Source: Cerrena zonata (lineage: Eukaryota; Basidiomycota; Agaricomycetes; Polyporales; Cerrenaceae). Taken from it: 64,000 nt of DNA. Location: assembly GCA_038087015.1 (NCBI GenBank), contig JASBNA010000093.1, positions 60,867 through 124,866 of the forward strand, given 5' to 3'. The position numbers and the translations under genes were made by a program. Below the pieces are notes generated by a model. It did no database searches, was not told the origin of the DNA, and saw only the letters and a program-made list of their open reading frames with translations. The first letter of the stretch is position 1; every line of letters begins with the position of its first letter. Positions 37,960 to 49,262 of this stretch are shown here, piece by piece.

Positions 37960-39171
37960 CCTATGTTTCTTATCCCCCGTAGTGAGGGCTGACTACGGGA
38001 CTCCAGGCCCCATATATAGTAATTCCAGCCACCCGGGACTCCAGGGGACTCCAGGTAGGACTCCAGGTAGAAGTTGCTGTAGCAACTTTGGTAGAATATA
38101 TAGTAAAATATGAAAGAAAGTTGCTGCAACAAGTATCAATGAAGCAACTCAAAAGAAAATAAAACAGAGCAAAGTATATCAAACCAGAACAGTTAGTATA
38201 TCAAAAATATGTTGATGCAGCAACTTTAATCCAGTGTCAAATGGGAAGAGTTACTGTAATCAATATCAATCTAATATGAAATAACTGAAGTTGATAGAAT
38301 ATATCATATATCAAACTGAAAAAGATAATTACTGCTATATTTTTGATATTAGAAAGAAGTTGCTGCAACAACTTTCCAAGGGAACATTAAATATGTCACA
38401 TTTAGTGGAGATATAAAGTAAAGCATATTATATTAGAATATACTAACCAGAGTCAAAGCAAAAGTCATAAGTGATTGTTATAATTATATTTTGTATATTA
38501 AAAATAAGTTGCTGCAACAATGTTTTAAGTAGAGACTGAAAGTATTATAGTCAGTAAAGATATAGAAGGAGATATATTATATTGAGGTCCAGTAATCTGA
38601 ATAAATACTAAAGAAATAAAGAATAAGATGGCAATAATAAAAAGTAATGATAATAAATATTGAATATCAAAGTCAAGTCAAGAATTAGATAAAAATATCA
38701 GACAAAGTTAATAGAGCAACTTTAGTAAAGTGTTAAATGGAAACAGTTACTGTAGCAAATATAAATTGAATATGGAATAACTGAAACAAATATAAGATAT
38801 CATATATCAAAGTGGAAAAAATAATTATTGCAATATTTTTGAGATCAGAAAAAGGTTGCTATAACAATATTTCAAGTAACTTTGCAAGTGAAGATTAAAA
38901 ATATTACAATCAGTAGAGATATAAAGTGAAACATACTATATTAGAATGTACTAACTAGAGTCAAAGTGAAAGTGATTGCTATGATTATATTTGTAACACC
39001 AAAAATAAGTTGCTGCAACAACTTTTCAAGTGAAGATATAAAAAGAGAATATGTTGTAATAAGATTTAGTAATCCAAATGAAAGTCAAAGAGATAAAGAT
39101 TAAGATAACAACAATAAAAAGTAATAGTAATATTAAAGTCAAGTCAAGTACAAGTTGGAATTAAGATAGAG
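37960..39171. repeat. AT-rich repeat R1 with GTTGCWGCAAC-type palindromes
   Basis: R1 begins with CCTATGTTTCTTATCCCC and a GC-richer head containing repeated GGGACTCCAGG (37990-38070). It continues as AT-rich DNA for about 1.1 kb. Variants of AAGTTGCTGCAGCAACTT recur at about 38071, 38119, 38210, 38355, 38508, 38853 and 39008. The same order of motifs is found in R2 (46055-47301), same orientation, with visible divergence and small indels. There is no coding potential. The class is unknown; it could be a non-autonomous element or a relic. Confidence 0.75.
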
Positions 39172-39945
39172 TACTGTTGACAAAGTTGAATCAATGTAAT
39201 ATATGTCAAAGATAGTAGCAATAAATATGAAAGTATTATTAAAAATTGGTATAACAGATTTTGATAAGTAGTAACTATGAGTGAAGAAATAGTTCAACAA
39301 TAAAGTGAAATAAAATAGATGCAAGTATAAGTTGACATAAAAAATAATATGACATAGATTGAAAGATAGAAATATACATCAAGTGAATATGAAAATAAGA
39401 TAAGTATATAAGAATATGAGATGAGAATATAGCAATAACAATAGTTATTGAGATATAATATTGCAGGTAAGCAGACATGAATATTTTAACAGAATTAGTT
39501 GAAAGATGGTTGAAATAAATAGAGGTAGAGGTAAAAGCAAAGTAGAAATAAGATGAAGGTAGAAATAGATAGGAAGAGTATAGTAGAAGTTGAGATTCAA
39601 GTGGAAGATAAGAAATGAGATTGAAGTAAGGCAGGTAAAGTCAGAGAAATTAGTTGGTAGAATAATATAGAGAAGGAATTAGAAAGAAATGTTAGAAGCA
39701 ATAATAGAATTGAAGTTAGAGGTTATATAGAAAGGAGAGAAGTATAAAGTAGAAGCAAAAAGTGAAGATGCAATAATAGAAGAGAGATAATATAGTTAAT
39801 ATTAGATGTGAAAAGGGGTTAATAGTTAATTGATTGAATATAATAGGATGTAATTTAGATAATAGGATAGGTTAAGTAGGCATAGGTAGGATTTAAGAGG
39901 GAAAGTAATAGAAAGGAGTTAAATATTTTAATTATTGGTTAGGGT
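39172..39945. other. Purine-rich AT spacer before S1
   Basis: The plus strand is dominated by A and G (for example 39500-39800), with few C. No gene, palindrome or match to the spacer before S2 is seen. Confidence 0.5.
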
Positions 39946-40111
39946 TATGAGTGTTGTTCTTTCTCTCCCAGGGAGATCCTAGGGAGACCCTAGGGTTAGG
40001 CGCCTAGTGGGTAGGGCAGGGTGTGGAAGGGGCAAGGCGGGGTGGTAGAAAGTAGGTGGTTCAAAGGGTGTGAAAAATAGTGTGCTTTGACGGACAGTGT
40101 GTAAGAATAGT

Positions 40112-40841
40112 ATGCGTCTTGGACGAACATTGTGAAGGGGGAAATAAGTGGTACGAAGGGCGGAAGAGGTGCAGGTGCAAAGTGTGCTGTAGACAATGTG
40201 TGTAGACACCGAAATGTGCGTGTACAGAGGTATGTTAAACAGTATATGGCATGTGAAAATGGCACGTGAAAAAGATACCTCTTCGGGAAAAGAGAGCGTT
40301 GTACGGAAGTGTGCAAGTATGCGTCCTAGACGCACACTTGCAGCATAGGCTTACAGAGAGGAACAGATCGTGTTGTAGGGAAGTGTGCAGGTGTGCGTCC
40401 AAGACGCATGCCGGCAGCATGTGCTTACATTGCATCACAACCGAACCATTTTGCCGCAGGTGTGAGCATTCGAGGGAGCTTGTGACCTGGCCATACATCT
40501 TCTCCCAGTCCCAAACATTGCACGAACGTGCAAAGTTTGGGGAGAAGATGTATGGCCAGGTCACAAGCTCCCTCGAATGCTCACACCTGCGGCAAAATGG
40601 TTCGGTTGTGATGCAACGTGTACATTGGTAGCGGGCGTGCGTCTTAGACGCACACCTGCACACTTACTCGATATCTTAGGGTTAGGGCTAGCTTAGGGTG
40701 ACTATAGGGGGGGGGATGCGTCCTGGACGCACGGATGGTGATACATGTTGACTAGAAGTGATGGACTGAAATATGGCTTAGTTTGGAAGTAGAGATGCTC
40801 ACTATCATGAGGGGTGTGCGCCGGTGTGCGTCCAGGACGCA
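40112..40841. repeat. TGCGTCC palindrome cluster in S1 5' region
   Basis: Copies start at 40112 (degenerate right half), 40320, 40394, 40638, 40717 and 40827. Cores vary in the centre: CCTAG, CCAAG, CTTAG, CCTGG and CCAGG. The flanking half-sites TGCGTC and GACGCA are kept in all but the first. Confidence 0.85.
40430..40616. repeat. Long hairpin: 77 bp perfect inverted repeat with 33 bp loop (S1)
   Basis: The left arm 40430-40506 (starts TTGCATCACAACCG) is the reverse complement of 40540-40616. The 33 bp loop (40507-40539) is itself nearly palindromic, with AGTCCC on the left marking its orientation. In S2 the same loop is present in the opposite orientation. Confidence 0.95.
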
Positions 40842-41052
40842 TGTCTAAGAGACTTCTACGGCATTTGACATGCGGATCACTGTGAAGATGGCTAAGACTG
40901 CTTAGTACGGGATTAGCTGATGGCACGAAGTTCAAGCGATGGCTAGGTGGGTCTATTAGAGTTCTAATTGGTTATGATTGATGTCAGGCCCGCCTCTAAG
41001 ATTATAAGCGAGTGATCGGAGCGGGAAGAAATTCGCTCATAAAGCAGAGACA

Positions 41053-41114
41053 ATGCGGGGAAGGGCAGATCTCTCCTTCTCTCAACTCTCATCACTTAAC
41101 AACAGCAACAGCAG

Positions 41115-41147
<33 letters not shown>

Positions 41148-44100
41148 AATGCCTTCTCCTCCTATCGCCGTCGCTTTTCTGATGTTCACCGCAGATATGC
41201 GCCGCATCGTGGGCGTTGAGGATGCACCTTGGTGCTGGCCTATGTGGCAGAGCCGTGTGAAGTCCCTAACGGCGCCTTGGGTAGAACCGGCTGAAGGCGC
41301 GACTCACATTTTTGGCTGGACTCAGAATCAGATTCGCGATGCCAAGGCGTATGTGGACGAGTTCTGCAAAAAGCCGGTGAGCCAACGTCTCACGTTTGCG
41401 CGCACGAAGGGGGACGACTATCACGAGGCGAGGGACCTCCTTCAAAGGTCATTGGTCAAGGCGTGGGACGAGACGTGGGGACTGCCTCATTTGATCCGGA
41501 CAACTTTGACGGCGATGGGGAAGGGCCAGACAGCCCTCTTGTCTGAGCATGGAGATCGACAAGTAAGTGTCGAAACAAGGTCAATGTACAGGTGAGGCGC
41601 TGATAGCTTGTATGTAGCTGCCTCCGATTGAAATGGCCGATTTGATGGCGGTCAAAGAGCACATCGCCTTTGAGCTCTTCGGGGCTGAGGGTATGAAGAA
41701 GAATTCTTGCAACAAACCGATAATCCAGGTCCTGGAGCTTATGAATAATTGGTTCTATCAGATCTGGCGTGGAATTACGATGAAGGTCAAGCGGGACCGG
41801 GCTGCCATGGAAAAGCTGGAGGTAGAGACAGCGGCATTGCTTAAAAGTAAGTAATGTGTTAAATACATTAATTAGGCTACTAATGACATGGTATACAGAG
41901 TTTGAAGGGGAGGGTCGTAACCCAGCAACATTCAGGGCGTACCTCAAGAAGTCTAAAATGTTGATGAGGTACTATCAGGACTTTGGCGACAAACCCAGCA
42001 TTGAGGCGATCGAGGAGCACCGCACGAAATTGGACAACATTCGGAAGGCGTTGGCAATGAAGGAGGACGGGACGGCCGAGGAGGACATTAGTGAGTAGTG
42101 TTGTCAGAATGAGAGAACACACCTAATGTAACATATGCTTAGAACTGAGTAGTGCTTTGCGAGCGTCTTTGGTGTGGTTGAGCACCCAGGCTCAACATGA
42201 TTCAATCTCGGATGAGGTCTGCGAGCAGATTCACTCGCTGGCGAACGACGAGTTCGAGTTGCCTGCACTTGACCTGGCATCGGTGAGCCTGAATGAATGG
42301 GAAAGCGGCGTCGAGGCATGGGAGAAGTTGCAGGTGTCGGAGCTGTATCGTTACTTGGGCCTGGATAAGGAGAAGCCTCTCCCGTTCTTCAACAAGTACA
42401 TTGACTTGGCAGATAGCCGGGATGCATGGGCCCATCCTGCACTTGTGGAGGCGGATGAAGGGAACCCTAACCGAATTCTATTGCATCCTCACTGGCATCA
42501 ATTGGTGGGTATGTGTAAGATGTTGGACTGTCTGTTCGATGGGAAACCGGTGCTTCTAATGGATGGGGTGGGGTTGGGTAAGACGTTACAAGTCGTCGGG
42601 GTGATTGCGATCCTTGCGTATTATCGGACGGTGAAGAAGGAGAAGGGGGTATTCCCTGGGGCATTTGGTAAGTTAAAATGACTTTGTATTGAGAACCTAC
42701 TGACATAGGTACTTTTCATAGCAGAGCGATTGTTCCAAGAGGGGGATAATATCCCGGAGCTGCCATCGATGATTGTGGTGCCACCATCCCTGCGTCAGCA
42801 GGTTGAGACCGAGCTGCATCGGTATCTTACTCGGGGAGTGTTCGATATCATGCTCTATGAGGGCACGGTAGTGAGCAGGAGTGGGTACTGGGAGCATACA
42901 TGGGATCGGTCCGTTCTGAACGAATGTCACCGAATTCTCCTTGCTACTGCACCGGTGAGTGTTGGGACCGACTGCGAGATTATGGGTGGTGGGCTGACAG
43001 AATAATGCAGGCTATCACCAGCGATGGCTCCAATGCCTTGGTTTATAACACATTAAGCCCCCACATTCCCCCGACTAGGACTGGTATGTTGATGGACACT
43101 ATCTACCAGAAGGATTGGCTGCTGGCGGTTGTTGACGAGATGCACTGTGCGCGGAACATGAGTCGTACTTTCTGGTCTGTTTGGGGTCTGCAGATCCAGA
43201 GTCGGGGAGTGATTGGAATGACAGCGACACCAGTGATGTCGAAAATCCGGGTAAGTCAAAGTGATGTTGTAGCGAGAGTATGGATTGACTGATAGGGGAT
43301 ATTTAGGATCTGTGGCACATTGGCCGAATGTTGGGTATCGATGGGTTTGACGAGCAAGATGAGTATGTGGAGATGAACAAGGAATCGAGTCGTGCATTAC
43401 GTGCCGATCGACGAGTGCGGGAGGTGAACATCGAGGCCTTTGTGCATGGAGAAGCTGATGGCAATGCGGTTGGAAATGTCGACGAGGTGAATCTGAAGTG
43501 GATGAGGAAGATGCGGAGGTTGTTCCAGGGATACATCGTGCGACGGAGCGAGGAGTCACGAAACTGCGACGGGAAGCCACTCATGGACTTGAAGCAATAC
43601 CAGCTTGTGATCCTGGAGCTTGAGCTCTCAGGTCGGAAGAAGGAGGAGGTTGAGGCTCGACTTGCTGGGCTAGGTGATCTGCACACTGCACGAGCAGATG
43701 GGGAGGTAAGTGAAATGTCTATTGGGCGATGCGATCAAAGGCATGCGTCCTGGACGCACGCTGGGCACCCACCTACTCGTGGAAGGCGCGCGTAGGTGGG
43801 GGTGTGGTGTGCGTCCAGGATGCATATAATCAATCGCAGTGGGGTGTATGCTAATTATTTTGTAGGCCTTCTACCTTGGTATCAGGCGAGCTGTTGTCCA
43901 TCCAGATTTCTTCACCACTCACGAAAACCAGCTTCGATTTGACACGCTCGAGGACTGGCAGAGCAACTCGTCGACCAAGCTCGATGTCATGGCTAAAGTG
44001 GTGCAGTGGCACCTCACCATGGACAAACGTTCCCCAATGAAGACCGTCGATGGTGTGCTCGTCGATGGGGATGCTACTCTGCTTGACAACCCTGACGGTC

Positions 44101-45549
44101 TCCCTCGAGACAAAATCGTCGTCTTCTCGATGATGGTGGTCAACACGCGGATAATATCTCAAGTAAGTTTGCTCTCAAATTACTAGCTCCTTGCTGATAT
44201 CGATCAGGTCCTCAACGTGCATGGTATCAAGCATGTTTCTATCCATGGGTCTCTCTCTCTCGCAAAGCGGACTGCTCTGATCGAGCAATTTAAAGCGAGT
44301 GACGAAAACGGTCCACGTGTGCTCATCATCTCGTCGGTAGGAACAACGGGGCTCAACTTGGCTTGGGCAAATATCTTGCTTTGTATCGTAAGTATATTCC
44401 CCTGTCTACATGGATGCGGAGCTAAAGTGTCCATATCTTTAGGATGTTCCCTGGTCGTGGCAGGAACTGGGACAGATGATCGGTCGTCTGTGGCGATTGC
44501 CGCAGAAGAAAGAGGTGATCGTGTACCAGCTCGTCGCTCTTGGTACGGCGGATGTCTTCCTCAGCGATAACTCATTTGGCAAGGGCCGGATGTTGGAGGC
44601 ATTCCAAAAAGCGAGTCCCAAGCTCCTGGCATTGCTGGGCGGCGAGGATCAAGAACCGCTCGGGAACGAAGATGACGATTCGGAAGACGACGTCGAGGAT
44701 ACTTCTACGGTGAAGAAGAAAGGCAAGGGTAAGAGCCAGCCAAAGAAGGCGACGAGGACGAAGAAGGGCTCTTCAGTAGTGTCCAGCGTTGACAAAGGAG
44801 AAGGATCGTCGGCCATGATGAAAGCACCGGTCCCCCGCCCCAGGAAGAAGACCACTGTTGTCAACAAACCAGAGGGATCGGCTACAGCTCAAGCCTCCAC
44901 TCTGGCTGAAGCATCGACTACAGAGCAAGCACCGGTTCCCTCTCTGTCTGCCAAAGGGAAGGGCAAAGAGAAAGCGCGCGAGACTGAGGAGGACGAGGAG
45001 GATGAGGAGGATGAAGAAGAGGACCAGCCCCCAGCGGCGACTCACACTGGATCGGAGGTGCAGGCTGGACAAGCGTCCCCTCAGCATCAACAGGAGCAGT
45101 CTCAGCGAGAGGAGGATCAGGATGGGGGTGTGCCTCAGGCTGAACAACCTGGACAAGCAGCGTCTCATTCTGAGCGTGAGGATGAACCTGCCCCTTCCCC
45201 TTCTGAACCTCTTTCTTCCTCCCCTTCTTCAGAGGACGTCAATATGCAATCCCCGTCTCCGCCACCAGCACCTCGTGCTCCCTTATCAACGTCAAGCAGT
45301 AAGTAGTGGCTTAATATTTATGTCATTTACCACTAACAAACAATGTTTTAGCTCGGAGCGATGGGCGTGTGGCCAGAGCTACTAGCAAGAACGTCAGATA
45401 TCGCGAGAGCAGTGAGTCCGACGTCCCTATGGCTCGCAGTAAGTGTGTGTATATGTCAACAGTATGTATTTATTAATATAAAAGCAACAGAGCGTAGCCG
45501 AGGTCAGGGTAGGGGCCGCGCTGGACCAAAGGGTCGGGGCCGCCGTTGA
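41053..45549 (+). CDS. SNF2-type helicase/ATPase, copy S1
   Basis: Superfamily 2 ATPase of SNF2 type, predicted to translocate on DNA. Motifs: I, LMDGVGLGKTLQ (42556-42591); II, VVDEMH (43129-43146); III, GMTATP (43216-43233); V, SVGTTGLNLAWANILL (about 44335); VI, GQMIGRLWRLPQKK (about 44467). About 420 residues precede motif I, with WPMWQ and FGWTQNQI conserved in all three paralogues. The tail is disordered: Lys-rich, then a Glu/Asp run, then Ser/Pro-rich, ending GRGRAGPKGRGRR. About 11 introns with GTAAGT/GTGAGT donors keep the frame. The intron at 43709-43865 holds two palindromes. The first ATG is 41053; a second at 41149, after a CAA run, has better context and aligns with the S3 start, so it may be the real one. 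No defect was seen. Confidence 0.88.
43744..43824. repeat. Two TGCGTCC palindromes in a helicase intron (S1)
   Basis: Copies at 43744-43758 and 43810-43824 (the second with one changed base, GGATGCA) lie 66 bp apart, inside the intron between the exon ending ARADGE and the exon starting AFYLGIRR. Confidence 0.9.
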
Positions 45550-45649
45550 ACTCCTCCGCCTTTTTTCGTACATTGTTGGAACCAGGACACTCGTCGGAAA
45601 TTGTGCATCATGCATAGTTTCCATATCATTTGTAAGTAGCTACACTACG

Positions 45650-45880
45650 TAGTCTACTCGTATCTACTCGGACGTTGTTGATGATTTTCGGACATCTCTG
45701 CTTTATTGACGACTTTCGGACGTTTTTGCTTTTGCCTTATTGACGGCTTTCAGACGTTTTTGTTTACTTTCGCACTTTCGGACATCTCTGCGTATTCACG
45801 GCTTCCGGACGTTTTTGATGATTTTCGGACATCTCTGCTTATTCATGACTTTCGGACGTCTTTACTTTCTGCTCACTATG
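45650..45880. repeat. Degenerate TTCGGAC repeat downstream of the S1 helicase
   Basis: TTCGGACGTTTTTG, TTTCGGACATCTCTGC and related words alternate about every 25-35 bp. The same array lies at about 53995-54200 in S2 with minor length differences. Confidence 0.7.
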
Positions 45881-46054
45881 CGATCCCTTTCTATGCTTAT
45901 CTTTTTGTTACTTCCTATGCTTTGCGCACAATTCTCTTTCGCCGGTCTCACATTTTCATAAGATTCAGACGTTGTTACTTTCATGTTGTTCAAGTTGGTC
46001 TTAGGACGTTACATATGCAAGTACAAAAAGTACAAATTGATGATTAGTTATATG

Positions 46055-47301
46055 CCTATGTTTCTTATCCCCCGTAGTGAGGGCTGACTACGGGACTCCA
46101 GAGGACTCCAGGCTCCATATATAGTAATTTCAGCCACCCGGGACTCCAGGGGACTCCAGCCAGGACTCCAGGTAGAAGTTGCTGCAGCAACTTTGGTAGG
46201 ATATATAGTGAAAGAAAAAAAAAAGTTGCTGCAACAAGTATCAATGAAGCAACTCAAAAGAAAATAAAACAGAGCAAAGTATATCAAATCAGAACAAGTT
46301 AGTATATCAGAAATAAGTTGATGCAGCAACTTGAGTAAAGTGTCAAACAAAAACAGTTACTATAATCAATATCAATCTAATATGAAACAACTAAAGTCAA
46401 TATAAGATATCATATATCAAAGTGGAAAAGATAATTACTGCTATATTTTTGATATCAAAAAAAAGTTGCTACAACAACTTTTCAAGTGAACATTAAAAAT
46501 ATCACATTTAGTAGAGATATAAAGTGAAGCATATTATATTAGAATATACTAAGCAGAGTCAAGGTCAAAGAAATAAGTGATTGCTATGATCATATTTTGA
46601 ATATCAAAAGTAAGTTGCTGCAACAATGTTTTAAATGAAGACTGAAAATATTATAGCCAGTAGAGATATATTATATTAAAATCCAATAATCTAAAAGAAT
46701 ATCAAAGAAATAAAAAATAAAATAATAATGATCAAAAGGTAATGATAATATATATTAAATATCAAAATAAAGTCAAGAATTGCATAAAAATATCAGACAA
46801 AGTTAATATAGCATCTTTAGTAAAGAGTCAAACAGAAATAGATACTATAACCAATATGAATCAAATATAAAATAACTAAAATAAATATAAGAGATCATCT
46901 GTCAAAGTGAAAAAAATAATTATTGAAATATATTTGAGATGAGAAAGAAGTTGCTACAGCAATATTTCAAGTGACTTTACAAGTGAATATTGAGAATATT
47001 GTAATCAACTAAGATATAAAGCAAGGCATATTATATTACAAGCTACTAACCAGAGGCAAAGTGAAAGTAATAAGTGATTGTAATAATTATATTTTGCATA
47101 TCAAAAATAAGTTGCTGCAACAACATTTTCAGTGAAGGCTGAAAATATTATAGTTACAGGAGATATGTTGTAATAAGATTCAGTAACCCAGTTGAAAGTC
47201 AAAGGATTGAAAAATAGGATAATAATAACTAAAAGTAATTGTAATAAATATTGAATGTCAAAGGCAAGTCAAGTATAAGTTACAATCAAGATGAAGTACT
47301 A
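46055..47301. repeat. AT-rich repeat R2, copy of R1
   Basis: Starts directly at the S1 end with CCTATGTTTC and follows R1 motif by motif. It has an exact 18 bp palindrome AAGTTGCTGCAGCAACTT at 46176-46193 and variants at about 46224, 46317, 46462, 46615, 46950 and 47108. Identity to R1 is clearly lower than that between S1 and S2. There is no coding potential. Confidence 0.75.
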
Positions 47302-48155
47302 ACACTATTACCGGTCCTACTCAGGTCCTGAGTAGGCGCCAACACAGCCAACCCATACACGGCAGTTCTGGTATGTCCCCTGCCTGCATATGTCCCAATC
47401 CCCCCAAATCCCCCCCAATCCCCATCAAATCCCCATCATGACATATATTGCAGTGGGAATTCTTGGCAGTTTCCTTTTTGGTCATGGGGATTGATGGGGG
47501 TTCTCATTTTGGCAAGGGGATTGATGGGGATTATCTGGAGTTATCCCCTTACCATTTTGAATGCTGTGTCTCTATTCAAATCACTCCTGACTCACATTTT
47601 TTTTTCTCATCTGTCATCTGTCATCATTATTTGTCATACTTAGGGTTTTCTGGGATGAGTTAGGGTTGCGTATCCAGCCCCTCCTGTCATGTGCCCCTCC
47701 TGTCATATGCCTCTCCTGTCATGTGCCCCTCCTGTCATGTGCCCCTTCTGTCATATGCCTCACTGTGTCTTCCCTCACTGTATCCCCTCACTATGTCCCC
47801 TCACTGTGTTTCTCACCATGTCTCCTCACCATATCCCCTCACTGTGTCCCCCTCTATTATATTCCCCCTCATTATATTTCCCACTATCATGTTTCCTTAT
47901 ATCATCACACCCACTCTCACCATCATATTTCCCTCACTATTATTATTTTTTGTATCTATCTTTGCTTGCCCATTGGATGAGTTAGGGTTGCATATACCCC
48001 CTCACTCTATTCATTATCTTTGCCATCTTTTTTGTAAGTCACATTATTACCCCCTTGTAGATAAGTTAGGGTACAATAAATTATCTCTATTAATGCTTCT
48101 ACAGTTTGTTGGTCACTGTCTGCAATCAAATATTGTTCAGGGCAGCAAAATCTGC
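47302..48155. repeat. Pyrimidine-rich spacer with minisatellites before S2
   Basis: CCCCAATCCCC-type words at 47400-47440 face GGGGATTGATGGGG words at 47485-47540, giving local inverted repeats. From about 47685 a minisatellite of TCCTGTCATGTGCCCC units is followed by CCCTCACTGTGT units to about 47850. Open frames across it are repeat translations. There is no similarity to the spacer before S1. Confidence 0.7.
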
Positions 48156-48321
48156 TATGAGTGTTGTTCTTTCTCTCCCAGGGAGATCCTAGGGAGACCC
48201 TAGGGTTGGGCGCCTAGTGGGTAGGGCAGGGCGTGGAAGGGGCAAGGCGGGGTGGTAGAAAGTAGGTGGTTCAAAGGGTGTGAAAAATAGTGTGCTTTGA
48301 CGGACAGTGTGTAAGAATAGT

Positions 48322-49051
48322 ATGCGTCTTGGACGAACATTGTGAAGGGGGAAATAAGTGGTACGAAGGGCGGAAGAGGTGCAGGTGCAAAGTGTGCTGT
48401 AGACAATGTGTGTAGACACCGAAATGTGCGTGTACAGAGGTATGTTAAACAGTATATGGCATGTGAAAATGGCACGTGAAAAAGATACCTCTTCGGGAAA
48501 AGAGAGCGTTGTACGGAAGTGCGCAAGTATGCGTCCTAGACGCACACTTGCAGCATAGGCTTACAGAGAGGAACAGATCGTGTTGTAGGGAAGTGTGCAG
48601 GTGTGCGTCCAAGACGCATGCCGGCAGCATGTGCTTACATTGCATCACAACCGAACCATTTTGCCGCAGGTGTGAGCATTCGAGGGAGCTTGTGACCTGG
48701 CCATACATCTTCTCCCCAAACTTTGCACGTTCGTGCAATGTTTGGGACTGGGAGAAGATGTATGGTCAGGTCACAAGCTCCCTCGAATGCTCACACCTGC
48801 GGCAAAATGGTTCGGTTGTGATGCAACGTGCACATTGGTAGCGGGCGTGCGTCTTAGACGCACACCTGCACACTTACTCGATATCTTAGGGTTAGGGCTA
48901 GCTTAGGGTGACTATGGGGGGGGGGATGCGTCCTGGACGCACGGGTGGTGATACATGTTGACTAGAAGTGATGGACTGAAATATGGCTTAGTTTGGAAGT
49001 AGAGACGCTCACTATCATGAGGGGCGTGCGCCGGTGTGCGTCCAGGACGCA
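48322..49051. repeat. TGCGTCC palindrome cluster in S2 5' region
   Basis: Copies correspond one to one with those of S1: 48322 (degenerate), 48530, 48604, 48848, 48927 and 49037, with the same central variants. They were therefore present before the duplication. Confidence 0.85.
48640..48826. repeat. Long hairpin with 33 bp loop in inverted orientation (S2)
   Basis: Arms 48640-48716 and 48750-48826 match those of S1 except for one base in the right arm (GGTCAGG for GGCCAGG). The loop 48717-48749 reads as the exact reverse complement of the S1 loop, so GGGACT is on the right instead of AGTCCC on the left. Confidence 0.95.
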
Positions 49052-49262
49052 TGTCTAAGAGACTTCTACGGCATTTGACATGCGGATCACTGTGAAGATG
49101 GCTAAGACTGCTTAGTACGGGATTAGCTGATGGCACGAAGTTCAAGCGATGGCTAGGTGGGTCTATTAGGGTTCTAATTGGTTATGATTGATGTCAGGCC
49201 CGCCTCTAAGATTATAAGCGAGTGATCGGAGCGGGAAGAAATTCGCTCATAAAGCAGAGACA

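Larger units (their letters stand above)
39946..46057 (+). repeat. Duplicated unit S1 carrying a SNF2-helicase gene
   Basis: About 6.1 kb that is almost identical to 48156-54386. The shared sequence starts at TATGAGTGTTGTTC and ends at TTAGTTATATGCCT; flanking DNA differs on the left, and R2 abuts on the right. The unit holds six palindromes of the TGCGTCC family in its first kilobase, a long hairpin (40430-40616), the helicase gene (41053-45549) and a degenerate TTCGGAC repeat (about 45650-45880). No terminal inverted repeats were found at the unit ends. Confidence 0.85.

Noticed and set aside
37960..39945. Repeat-induced point mutation as the cause of the AT-rich block
   Set aside because: The block is purine-biased on one strand and retains palindromes, which is not the symmetrical C-to-T and G-to-A pattern expected. 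A dinucleotide count would be needed to settle it.
40235..40663. Open frames across the S1 hairpin (also at 48445-48841 in S2)
   Set aside because: They translate the inverted-repeat arms and palindromes on both strands, so they are structural by-products.
44773..45168. Long minus-strand open frames opposite the helicase tail
   Set aside because: They mirror low-complexity Glu/Lys codons of the sense gene and have no independent support.
47640..48070. TTAGGG-like words suggesting an internal telomere
   Set aside because: Only isolated GTTAGGGTT words occur, not tandem TTAGGG arrays.
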